Shown: one piece after another, positions 21,199-31,409 of the stretch
Numbering within the stretch: the first letter of the stretch is position 1
Layout: the number at the start of each line of letters is the position of its first letter
From: Neelides folsomi
Lineage: Eukaryota; Arthropoda; Collembola; Neelipleona; Neelidae
Direction of reading: 5' to 3'
Assembly (NCBI GenBank): GCA_034687125.1
Contig: JAQGBZ010000469.1
Location: 1 to 44,348 of the forward strand
Length of the DNA stretch: 44,348 nucleotides
Translations under genes and position numbers: made by a program
Notes under the pieces: model-generated
Told to the model about the DNA's origin: nothing
Databases searched by the model: none
What the model saw: the letters and a program-made list of their open reading frames with translations, nothing else

Positions 21199-22517
21199 TT
21201 AACAATATTTCCAATGTTTTCCATTTAAAGGTCTGCATTCTTCAGGGCATGGTAAAACATTTGTTTTGAATATTGAACATCCTCTACGTAGACATTGTCC
21301 GACGAAAAACAATTTCTCACTCCGCATTGGCCCATCATATTGAAGCGGACGCTGAGAAGGGAAAGGGTGCGTTTCCCCCATGCTTTGGGTCAAATTCAAA
21401 CAATTAAAACTGTCATGGGCCATCCACATTTCCCGATATGTTGAATTAGAGAGGAAAACTTTGACAAACACTTTTTGATCACTTGATTTTTTGTGCGAGG
21501 GAGATTTTCTTAAACCTTCCTATAAATCAGTAACAATTAAAATGAAAAAAGTTATTATTTTAATTGTTACTATTTAACCTACAAGATTGGGTAATTAATA
21601 TATCAGTATATTTAAGCATTTTGTATTTTATTACAAACATTACATTATTACTTATTACCTTAATAAGATTATTGAGTAATTCAGTTGCCAAAGATTTGTC
21701 AAGTTTTGTGTTATTAATGTCAATCAGTCCACCCATAATTTCAGATTTATGACAAGGACAATCTCGTATTGTGTGAAATGGAAATTTTGAATTTTCCCAC
21801 TCACGAACGGCATCAAGTTCCCTTGGAGAGGAAAGTCCATCTAAATCCCGTACATGAAATTCAGAAACGAGCGGATCACCAAGAGGGAAAATTCTCCATA
21901 TTGTGCCTTCAACATTTTTAAAATTTCCTAAATTTATCAACAATTTAGAAATTATTTAATGGTTTAACTTTAAAGTAAAATCTTATTGGATTTTTGAAAA
22001 TGATTAAAATAATATTTACATTGGTATAACACCAATATAATGTATTAGTTATTGTAAAAATGGTCACACCTGGAAGTTGATTTACATCACACCAAAAAAG
22101 ATCTCTGTTTTTACACAAAAGATTACAAACATCTTCATTTTTCTCCACATCACTGTAAATTCGAGTGAAATGGAGCGGATAAAATTTCTTATTCACTTTC
22201 AAGTTTTCTTCAATTCCTTCAAAATAAATTTTCATGGATCTTGGATGTCCCTTGTAAAAACTGAAAGAAATTACTTTTTGTCCTGGGCCTTCCAAGCTCG
22301 CTTCGTCACTGCACAACGAAGACAAATTGAAAGAATTTTGTTTGTAAACCCTGTAGCATTCGCATCCCTTGATTTGAATCGTGGTGTTATTAATCTCAAT
22401 TTGGACATGAGATGGGTCAGGAAGAATTGGCCCATTGTTGGAAATAATAATGAGAAATGATGTTATTAAACTTACACTTGTTGTAAATAGTAAACTTTTT
22501 AATATTATTATTTTCAT
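21199..22517 (-). CDS. Type II membrane/secreted protein with glycosyltransferase-like domain
   Basis: Three exons, 22517-22070, 21927-21659 and 21519-21199, close in phase to 345 aa. Residues 7-25 are a hydrophobic signal or anchor (LLFTTSVSLITSFLIIIS). The luminal part follows a layout I recall from uncharacterised glycosyltransferase-like proteins of arthropods and bacteria: GQKVISFSFYKG, then FTRIYSDV, a CNLLCKNRDLFWCDVNQLPG cysteine block, TIWRIFPLGD, RDLDGLSSPRELDAVREW (acidic D-x-D-like centre), FHTIRDCPCH, IMGG, and near the end MAHDSFNCLNLT with PFPSQRP. The protein closes with CPEECRP...WKYC, so the C-terminus looks natural. A Golgi or secreted sugar-transfer role is inference; no activity is known to me. 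Two Asn-x-Ser/Thr sites near residues 42-70 suggest glycosylation. Confidence 0.7.
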
Positions 22518-23345
22518 AACTTAATAACATAACTAAAGAATTAAATACCAATACTCTTCCTATATATTAATTAACGTACAGTATCTTGAATTTAATTAAG
22601 AAGGATACTATGTTAAGTTAGAATTACTAAATATCAATTGATTTTTCAACTCGAACTTATAAGGGAAAATGATACGTGAAAGTTTTAAGATCTACTTTTA
22701 ACAAATTCTATACGCATCATCGAACTCAAATTAAAGAATATCTTTTTATCTTAACCACGTTCCACCTCCACTAATTTATTTTACTACATACCAAATGTAA
22801 ACACACATAACACTACTATTATATGTTAATATTGGGGCTATCGGTACTTTGATAAGGAATTTGATTAGGAAAGTACTTTGATAAGAAGGACGACTTTTAT
22901 AATTGAAAAAAACTAAAGAGAGAAAACCAGAAAAATTCCCAATTTCAGAGAAACTTCAATTCTTAAGTTAATTAATTAATGAAAAACGTTCAATAGGAAA
23001 AAAATTAAGTCATTAAGTATAATTATTCAATTCTATTATTTCAGTTTTAAAAAACTGTAGATTCATTATTATGTATTAGTTTAGATAATAGGTAATAATT
23101 CTAATTTGATCATTTAATCAATTAATATCCACATTTTAATGTACAATAGTATTTAAAAATATTTACAAGTTTATTATAATTCGAAGTTAACATTAAAAAT
23201 CTTATTCAATTTAATAATAAAAATTAAACTAACAATTTGAAATTTGTAGAATATTAATTAACAACGTCAGAAATTTACAATGTAAACTACCAATCTGGTA
23301 AATTAAGACAAATAATAACTGAAATACCTTTCTAAAAACATTACT
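22518..23345. other. Intergenic
   Basis: AT-rich spacer between the 3' end of the second MATH/BTB gene and the start of the glycosyltransferase-like gene (both on -). No coding signal, tandem repeat or inverted repeat was recognised. Confidence 0.4.
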
Positions 23346-25445
23346 TCAATTACCCATAACTTTATCTTTTTCTTCTGGGGGTTGTTGTTTTTCTGAAGCG
23401 GCCGCCGCATTACAAAATACTGGGCTCGGGCTCTCCAACTTAGGCCAATTATCTTTACCCGGCTCTTCTGGGGGTACAAGCAAATCCATGAGTTTGTCGC
23501 TTTCCAAAATATTTTGGTACTTGGGAGTTCTCTCAACTTCATCTTGGTACCTAAAAACCAATAGTGGAATATTTATTATTTAACAATAATATTAAAAACA
23601 TCTAAAATTATTATATAATATAAATTTAGATAAAATAATTATTATAAAATAAAATATTAATGAACATGAGGCTTTTATATTTCTATTTACGTGAGAATGA
23701 AGTGTATGACTTTTGGCAAAAGAATTTCTGCTCGATAAAGACTCGCAAAGATGAAAATCTCAGCTGCATTTTCGACTTTGATTTTCGACCATATCGAGTT
23801 CTCGCAAACTTTCTTGACCAACAAAACATCCGAGATCTCTGCAGCAATGAGCAATTCCTTCACATACTCCAATTCCCCACTCTTAATGAAATTGATCATC
23901 GTTCTGATCGCTTCGTGATATTCTTCAGGGTCGAACTTCTCCTGCATTTCTTCAATCATGGATTTAGCATAAGCACTGACAAAACAGTAGAAATTATGAG
24001 AAAACAATAAAAATTATAAGCCGTACATGCATAAACAAATTAAATACCAGCATTAAGAAAATAATTAAAATAAAGTATTAATAATAATAAATAATTGTAA
24101 ATCAATTGCTCACTCCATCTTAGGATCTGGTTCCTCAATGAGTCCTTTAGTTGCTTTACGTTTCCTTTTAGGTGTTTGACCTATACCGAGACCAAGACCG
24201 CTCGAGGTATTTGAAAATCTCATTGTCAGTGAATTCTGCGACTTTGGCGGTCTTCCTCTTTTCTTCTTAGGTGGAATTGGGAGGGTTGAACGTGGCAATG
24301 AGACATTTCCCAAAGTCTTCAAATAGTTTAATTATTTGTAATTAATTAATTATTAAATACCTAGATAATGAGGCATTCAATTAATTTCATTCTTATATCT
24401 AATACTGTTCAATAAACTAAACTTACTTCGTTCAAATAGTCATTAGAATGATTCGAATTGTCATTGGAATGATTCCAATCAGTTTTCACAATTTTCAAAT
24501 CCTTGGGTGATTCTCTTTCAATTTGAGACAAAGAGTTTCCACAAGTCGAAAATCGTGTCCGAATTATCATTTTCCCATCCTTAAGAAATCCCCGTTGTTG
24601 ATCGTTGAATTGTTCCAAACTTATTAACTCAATTTCAAATCCAACTCCTTGTTTAAATGTATGAGTGAGAGTTTCTTTAAATCACAAAATAAAAATTTGT
24701 TAGTGTTATCGATGCAGAAGGGCGACAAAATATTGTAGAATAAATACGGTGCAAATATTGCAGATAAAAAAATTCAATATGTATGATGAATGAAGTGTGA
24801 ATTCAAACATCAAAAATCAACTATATTATCTGTATTTAAACATACTGGTTATATTCCGAGATGATTCGTTCTGAGAGATAATTGAAGCTTCCAAGTTTAA
24901 CTTCAGAGTTTTAATCGGAGATTTTGATCCGAACTCCACGAGCGTAACAGTGAGATTAAGATTTTCGCTCAATTTAAACTTGTCCATTTTCCACCTCTTA
25001 AATGCTTTCAAAATCCTTTGGAATAAATAAAAAAGAAAATTTAGTTAATTATAGCGTTAGAATATTTAAATAATATTGTTAATATTATTAGTAAAGAGAA
25101 GACGTCAGAATTATACGTTCAAATGTTTAATAAAGAAAAAAGAAATGGAAATTACCAAACATTTTGAGTTTCAGAACTTCCGATAAGTCGAGGAGATTCG
25201 ATAACTTCTGTGCCAAGTCCAGTGAATCCCTTTATCGTCCAGTCAAAGGTGAAGGTATCTTTTTTCGTTAACTACAATTTGTAAATGTTAAAATCAATTG
25301 CAATTCAGATTAATGAATAATTAAGAAATTAGTAGAATTTTATTAGATTGATTGCATTTACCTCAGTAACTACGGACGTATATTCACCCAAATCTTCTGC
25401 TGCTTTCGAGAAGCTCTCGTTACTGAGTTTATTGAACGGTTTCAT
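23346..25445 (-). CDS. MATH-domain protein with AT-hook and partial BTB domain
   Basis: Seven exons (25445-25362, 25271-25156, 25015-24846, 24674-24427, 24316-24114, 23975-23691, 23550-23346) close in phase and give 436 aa. Residues about 25-200 form a diverged MATH domain (FTFDWTIKGF, GFEIELISLEQF, RGFLKDGKMIIR). Exon 5 is basic and low-complexity, with an AT-hook core KKKRGRPPK and a second basic run PKRKRK, suggesting nuclear DNA binding. The BTB part starts only at its middle: MIEEMQEKF, RTMINFIKSGELEYVKELL, then the three-helix BTB/BACK-like end ENAAEIFIFASLYRAE. The canonical first half (D-V-x-I ... HK-x-x-L) is absent, its place taken by the AT-hook segment. The tail is Pro/Glu-rich. 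Cullin binding through an incomplete BTB is doubtful, so a chromatin-linked role is possible but inferred. Confidence 0.75.
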
Positions 25446-25771
25446 TATTTAATAACAATGAGATAACCAATTTAAATAATTTTAAGCAAGTAAAAAGAAT
25501 ATTTCAATTTCAGTTGAATGAAAGGATGAGGTCAGAAATCTGAAAGGTCAGAAATCAGAAACTGAAACAAAGGAAAGTAAATTGTGGGAACTTTTTACCT
25601 CCTGAAGTAGCAAAATTTAATATCATATCTAATTTATTGTTTCGTTGAGAAAAGAAGACTAACGTTAACGTTGCGTTTGATTGAAATATTTCATGCATAT
25701 TATTATAATGTATTTCTTTTAAATGAACCATAATTGTTCATTTCATTAGTAATAAAATTTCCCATTCATTC

Positions 25772-25940
25772 TAAAGTTTTATTCAATTCCTCCAAAACGA
25801 ATATTCATAGATTTTGGATGTGCCATGATGTCATGCACAAAAACTGAAATTGAAATTACTTTTTCCTCAGTGCCTTCCATTTCCAAGCTCGATTCATCAG
25901 TCATTGCACAAAGTAGACACAAGAGAATTTTTTATGTTCA
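25772..25940 (-). pseudogene. Relic of the glycosyltransferase-like gene, exon 1 fragment
   Basis: This segment aligns with 22200-22345, the middle of exon 1 of the gene at 21199-22517, on the same strand. Shared runs include ttcaattcct(c/t)c, ttttggatgt (cttggatgt in the parent), aaattactttt, ccttcca and ccaagctcg. Insertions such as the one after the ggatgt match, and an altered cysteine region, break the frame. No other exons of the copy were found nearby. Confidence 0.8.
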
Positions 25941-26282
25941 TTTTTAATAAATTACCACTCGATTGAAGCAATTTACAATTGCATTCATATAAACATAAGA
26001 ATGACTTAAACATAAATTAGTTAATACTTAAAACTAATCATATAGATACCTTACATGTTAACTATCACTATCATTGTAAATTTCAAAATGTTTGTATATT
26101 TAACATTATGTTAAAAAGGTATATTGAATATGAAGCTTCTAATGCATTACATTCAGTCAGAATTTCAGATTTTTCATCCATCTCTATATTAAACATTATA
26201 TTAAATATAATATCAATATTACTTCTCGTTCTGTATCAAATAATTAAAAAAAAGATTTATACAATGTTTTAATTTGTTTCAG

Positions 26283-26475
26283 CTCCTTTACTCTTTATTT
26301 TGAGGCGTGTGATACTCTTGAGGGATATGATGAACATGACGGTGATGGTTGCAAAGGACATGGGCATGAAAGATATCAAGCGTGTGTTAATAAAGAGATT
26401 ATTTGTAGATTTCACTGTACAAATGGCTACAAAGTTGAAAACGGAAATATCCATTGTATTGAAAAGAATGAATAA
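26283..26475 (+). CDS. Cysteine-rich, sushi-like secreted peptide exon (start exon not found)
   Basis: After a strong acceptor (aatttgtttcag) one frame runs 63 codons to a TAA at 26473-26475. It contains six cysteines spaced ACDTLEG, DGCKG, QACVN, IICRFHCTNGY and IHCIE. The C-x-F-x-C-x-N-G-Y block followed by a last Cys resembles the end of a sushi/CCP module. An acidic, His/Gly-rich stretch (DEHDGDGCKGHGHE) could bind metal. A signal-peptide exon should lie upstream, but none is convincing within 26000-26270. This may therefore be an exon of a real small secreted protein or the last exon of a lost gene. The two longer frames overlapping it on either strand have no cysteine pattern and look like shadows. 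Confidence 0.5.
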
Positions 26476-26583
26476 CATTAGGAGCAGAGATTCTGTTATA
26501 GTTTTATTATTTTCAATAGGTATCATAGAGTTACCTCTAATTATAATTATAACATTGCATAACTACAGATAATACTATGTACC

Positions 26584-26604
26584 TAGGTAGGTACTACCTA
26601 CCTA
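26584..26604. repeat. Perfect palindrome, 10-bp arms
   Basis: The word taggtaggta, one c, then tacctaccta: an exact short palindrome in intergenic DNA. Confidence 0.8.
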
Positions 26605-26790
26605 TACAAATACCTGTAAGCTTAGTATACTAATAATAGATACCTTACATGTACAATGTATGGTTAGGTTATTTCATGCATTATTAATGCATTATTAATG
26701 TATTACAAAAGATCAACATTATTCAGTCAGAAAGTATAATTATTAATTGGAAAATGTAGAACAGAATTTAATTGGTAATTAAAAGGATTA

Positions 26791-26947
26791 CTCTCAAGTT
26801 TAGAAATAAATGGAAGATTTCCGCGAGAAGATTTAAAAAATGACATTGTAATATTTTCTAAGAAAAATGTTAACTTTTAATACAAAATCAAATGACATTT
26901 TTTAAATCTTTTCCCGTGAATCTTCCATTTATTTCAAAACTTGAGAG
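26791..26947. mobile_element. MITE with about 60-bp inverted ends and TA flanks
   Basis: A 157-bp element. The left end ctctcaagttt and the right end aaacttgagag are inverted copies that extend about 60 bp inward (aaataaatggaagatt, agatttaaaaaatg) with a few mismatches. Both ends are bordered by TA (26789-26790 and 26948-26949), the target duplication of Tc1/mariner-type transposition. There is no coding capacity, so it is non-autonomous. Confidence 0.8.
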
Positions 26948-27847
26948 TATGTACGTATGTAGGCATTAAAAAAATAAACATTATACATTACCTATACAAA
27001 TCTGCTATTATTTTATTACAAGCTATTTTCAATAAGTAACATAAGAGTTACTTCTAACGTTCTAACTATAACATTGCATCTATAGGTACTTATGTTATAC
27101 GTAATATTAGGTGCTTATACATACAAATACCTGTATTCTGTATGTATATTATACATATGTGTACTTCAAAAAATGTATGTACTATTAAATTGGTGTAAAC
27201 ATTGTTTAAAATAAATAATTACATTACAAGTACAAAACCGTGTTCAATTATTTTTATGACTGAGGTTTTATATATTTTGCGAAATCATTCAAAAAACCCT
27301 TTAATATCCCATGCATAAAAGTTTAAAGCTAAGCGTTCAATTTTGTTCTGAATATGCATATTAGGAAAAAAGATTTAAAGTACGAGTTTCAATCATTTTA
27401 TAAACCTTTTCATTATTTTCCCCAAAACATGCAGATATTTACATTTACATCCAATGTCCAAATAAGATATTTTTCTCTATATGTAAAATGGCAATTCATA
27501 AAATTTTAATTAATAACTTATACTTACATAAAATAAAAGTAACTCACGTGATAAATAAATTCGTTTATCATTTACATTTTTATGGCATTTTTAGGTAAAA
27601 TTGATTTACTTGAAATAAATATATTTGTGTGGCCTAAACAAATATGAAAATCAAATCTAATACATTATTATACCATATCGTAATATGGGTAATGATTACA
27701 TATCAAACAAGTTTCTGAAGAAAAATTAATGGTCAGTGTCACCCACAATGAAAAAATGACTTTTTTCTCTTTTCTTACACAATCCAAAAGAATTTTTATC
27801 AGCATTTTATCTACATAGATATTAATCACACATATATTCTATATGTA

Positions 27848-28356
27848 CAGGGTGGGCTGCTAAGTTTTGAGTATTTTTAATCGAAGATAACTTTTATGTT
27901 TACGAATGAATATTCATCAATTTATGCTGACATCTTCTTTATATAACATGTTATTGAAGATTAAATTATATTTTTTGACTTGACCTCTGTTGACCTCAAT
28001 CCAGTGCAACAACAAAAACTCAACTTTACATGGATTTTACCCGTCTCGAAGGGAATTTCCTCAAATGCTTCAACTTTCATTGTTTAATTCGCAATCAGTG
28101 ATTGCTTTGGGTTAAGTTAAAGAATCAATGAAGCGTTTGCTTCCATTGAAATTTATAGAAATTCATCTTCTTAAATATGTCGAAGTTTCCGATATTGCAC
28201 TGCATTGAGGTCAACGGAGGTCAAATCTTAAAATAAAGTTTAGCCTCTTATAACATGATATTTAAAGAGTGTGTCATTAAATTTTGATAAATATTCGTTC
28301 ACAAACATAAAAATTAGAGTCGATTGTAAATGCTCAAAACTTAGAAGCCCACCCTG
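27848..28356. mobile_element. Non-autonomous Tc1/mariner-like element, 509 bp, long inverted ends
   Basis: The ends cagggtgggctgctaag and the inverted partner cttagaagcccaccctg are immediately flanked by TA on both sides. The inverted similarity runs about 170 bp inward at roughly 80% by eye (both arms contain gacctcyrttgacctcaat). The unique centre is about 150 bp. There is no transposase frame, so it would have been moved in trans. Confidence 0.85.
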
Positions 28357-28468
28357 TACAATGTGTACGAATACCTATGTATACATCATACATATATTTG
28401 AAGTCACAGGATTTGTACATATTTATTTTTTCTAATTCTAAATATAGGTAAGTAATATAAGTAGTTAA

Positions 28469-28750
28469 TTAGATTATTACATCATACTTAATGCAATTGT
28501 AAAATGCAACATAAATGATGAACAAAATCATGAATGTTGTATTTTTTTTACTCCAGACTTCGTCTAAGGTTTTTTCTCCCATTGAGAGTTGAAGGGTAAA
28601 ATTAAGTGCATTGAAGAGTTGACTTTTTGCGCCGATGTCCTTCAACACATAGTTGAAAGAACAAACACTTTTTATCTGCGCAAAAAATTTCATTTCAACA
28701 AAAGGCAAAGGTATAAAATTATTCTCAGTTCCACTCCAGATATAACTCAT
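28469..28750 (-). CDS. Hypothetical small protein with C-terminal hydrophobic segment
   Basis: An uninterrupted frame of 93 codons from ATG at 28750. It starts MSYIWSGTENNFIPLPFVEM, has an amphipathic middle (two Cys-poor helices, LFNALNFTLQLSMGEKTLDE), and ends with a hydrophobic stretch, MILFIIYVAFYNCI, then CIKYDVII. A good donor (gtaaaa) lies after DEVW, so the tail might instead be intron. It is divergent from the P450 gene, with 180 bp between starts. Family not recognised; coding status uncertain. Confidence 0.35.
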   Translation of the reverse strand: MSYIWSGTENNFIPLPFVEMKFFAQIKSVCSFNYVLKDIGAKSQLFNALNFTLQLSMGEKTLDEVWSKKNTTFMILFIIYVAFYNCIKYDVII

Positions 28751-28930
28751 ACTGGACAATAAATTTAGAATAAGTTTTAGAGGCTGTAGACAGTAGACAA
28801 GAGCATTTAAACATTCGTGTTTAATAGATTTATATTGAAAGAGGACTGAATAAGTAAAACGATAAAGTGGAGTTGTAAAATTTATAAAGCTTGTGATTAT
28901 TTAATTAATTCAAATTTATAATAATTAAAA

Positions 28931-30942
28931 ATGTGGGTTTTTATTTTAATTATTTCCCTTGTGGTATATTTGATATATAAGTATTTGAACCACGGCGCAA
29001 AGTTTTTCGAAGCTAATGGAATTCCCATGAGCAAAGAAGCCGGAATTCTCACTTTTTTCCTCCAGTCAAAGTCATTGGTTGAATGGGACATGGCTATGTA
29101 CAAAGATATCAAATCGAGAACCACAAATGGAATTGGGGGACTTTTGGAATTCGGAAAACCTCAGCCGTATCTTATAGATTTGGAGTTGATAAAGAAAATT
29201 TACATCAAGGATTTTGACCATTTTGTGAATCGGAGAAGTTTTGAAACCAGCACGGGAGATCATGCGAGTGATATGTTGACAACGCAGCAAAATGATAAAT
29301 GGAGGAATTTAAGAGGAACACTTTCACCTATATTTACAACAGGTTATAATAATAATTAATTAATAATTAAATTTAATTATTATATTTAGGTAATAAGAAT
29401 ATTAATTAATAATTAAATTTAATTATTATATTTAGGTAATAAGAATAAAAATTTTTAATTAATTTATTAATTAATATAATTAACAATTAAATAGCTTTAT
29501 ATTGACTTTTAAGGAAAAATTCGAAGAATGTTTGACATTTTCGACCAAGTTGGAACAGAATTCGGGAATTATTTAAAATCCAAAGAAGGTCAAGATATTG
29601 ATATCAGGGATGCTATGGGACGCTACACAATGAGCGTAGTTTCGGCGGCAGTTTTTGGTTTAAACTGCGAAGCTTTCAACGACAATAAATCATCAGATTT
29701 TATTTTAATGGGAAAGAAATTCATGAATTTTGAATCTGCACTTCGAGTTTTGAAATTTTTCTTTGTTGTATCTTTTCCGAAAGTCGCTCAGGCCCTCAAC
29801 ATCAACGTTTTTGATATAGAAGCAGATAATTATTTTGCTTCTGTAATTAAAAAAGCAATTCATGAACGGAGTAAAAACCCCGATGTAAAATGGAACGATT
29901 TTCTTGAGTTGATGCTTGAAACCCAAAAGGGGAAATTAAAGGAGGAAGAGGTTTTGGACACATTTGAAAAAGATGCCCAATTGACAAATAGCGGAAGACA
30001 AAAAGTTCAAATGACCGAACGGATGATTGTGGCCCAAAGTATTTTGTTCCTTTTGGCGGGATTTGACACGACGGAAACAATGCTGATTTGGGCGGCGTAT
30101 GAATTGGCCTTAAATCCAGATGTTCAAAATAAGCTTTACGAGGAAGTGAACAAAGTTCATGAAACTGATGGGAAATTGAATTTTGATGCTCTTAATAAAA
30201 TGGAATATCTTGAGCTTTTCGTATCAGGTAAAACAAAATAAATAAATAAAATAAAAATATTTAAAGCTAAATAAGTAAATATATTTTTTATAAAATATTA
30301 TTTATAAAACATCGAAATATACAGAGATGTATTATTGATTTTATGTAATTAAAAATGATTAAATTTTATGTTTATAGAAACCCTCCGTAAATTTCCACCA
30401 GCATTCCGAACAGAACGTAAAGTAGAAAAAGATTACAAAATCGAAGGTACGAAAATTGTTCTGACCAAAGGGATGATTGTCCAAATTCCCATTTACTCAA
30501 TTCATCACGACGAGGATTATTACCCAGAACATGACAAATTCATTCCTGAAAGATTCACTGCTGAAAACAAAGCTACAAGACATCCTTACTCTTATATGCC
30601 TTTTGGACATGGTCCGAGAAATTGCATTGGTAAATTACAAATTATGAGCAATATTAACTTTTAACTATTTTCTTATTTTATGCTACAAACTAAAAATGTA
30701 TTTGTATTGTAAAATTTAAAATTACTAGCAGATATTTTAATTATATGGAAATTCTAAAATTTGAATGATTTTCATTTAAAGGAATGAGGTTCGCGTTGAC
30801 AGAAACGAAAGTTGCTATTTGTCATTTAGTCCACAATTTCTTTATTGAACCAACTGCTAAAACGACGATCCCTCCAAAATTTTCAAAATCTACAATGAAA
30901 CCTCTCAATGGAATGTTTTTGAAATTGTCCCCAAGAAACTAA
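28931..30942 (+). CDS. Cytochrome P450, CYP3-clan-like (CYP6/CYP9 type)
   Basis: Microsomal haem monooxygenase using electrons from NADPH-P450 reductase. Four exons, 28931-29342, 29514-30227, 30378-30629 and 30782-30942, close in phase to 512 aa. An N-terminal membrane anchor (WVFILIISLVVYLIY) is followed by a charged stop; no clear Pro-rich hinge. Helix C has WRNLRGTLSPIF. Helix I has LLAGFDTTETM (oxygen-binding A-G-x-D-T-T). Helix K has ETLRKFP (E-x-x-R), then PERF. The haem loop is PFGHGPRNCIG with the Cys ligand, followed by MRFALTE. Every catalytic element is intact. CYP3-clan members in arthropods mostly detoxify plant compounds and insecticides; a specific substrate is not inferable. 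The 3' end converges on the zinc-finger gene at 31410. Confidence 0.93.
29355..29446. repeat. Perfect 46-bp tandem duplication in P450 intron 1
   Basis: Copies 29355-29400 and 29401-29446 are identical. Each contains atatttaggtaataag, which reads as an acceptor directly joined to a donor (AG|GTAATA). Confidence 0.9.
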
Positions 30943-31409
30943 ACAAGGTATAAATTACATAATATAATGCGATTGTGAAAAATTTACGTTAGTTGATATT
31001 TTATCAGCTCAATTTCAAGTATTGCCTTATTCTTTTATAATTGTTAATTGAGATATTGTAAAAGCGCCGTGTTGTCTACTTACTTTTAGATAAACAAAGT
31101 ATTAATTTGTCATATTGATCAAATATACGGTATTTGCTATATTTATATGTATACCATTTACATATTGGGCATTTGGTATAAGGTATGCTTTATTAAAAAC
31201 ATTTTATAAACAATGCTAAATAAATCATCATTGATAATTTGTAATATCTTTGTGCAAATTGCTTTTAATAAAAATGACAAATCGCCTTATAAAAATCGGT
31301 TGGTCGAAAGTGGAACATATCTGACTACACACACACATTAGATTAAAATACACATGTTTAAATTTCACCCTCAAGTTTAAATATAGAGATCATTCTTCTT
31401 TTCAAATTC
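30943..31409. other. Intergenic between convergent 3' ends
   Basis: AT-rich gap between the P450 stop (+) and the zinc-finger stop (-), with AATAAA strings and a short (ac)n run. No other feature was seen. Confidence 0.4.

Larger units (their letters stand above)
26476..28468. other. Intergenic, repeat-rich
   Basis: Contains the palindrome at 26584 and the two TA-flanked inverted-repeat elements listed separately. The rest (26948-27847) is AT-rich with short tacctac/gtacata repeats. No gene is supported. Confidence 0.5.

Noticed and set aside
26269..26572. Longer frames on + (26300-26572) and - (26526-26269) over the cysteine-rich exon
   Set aside because: Both lack any recognisable pattern. 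The shorter frame with six spaced cysteines starting at an acceptor is the better explanation.
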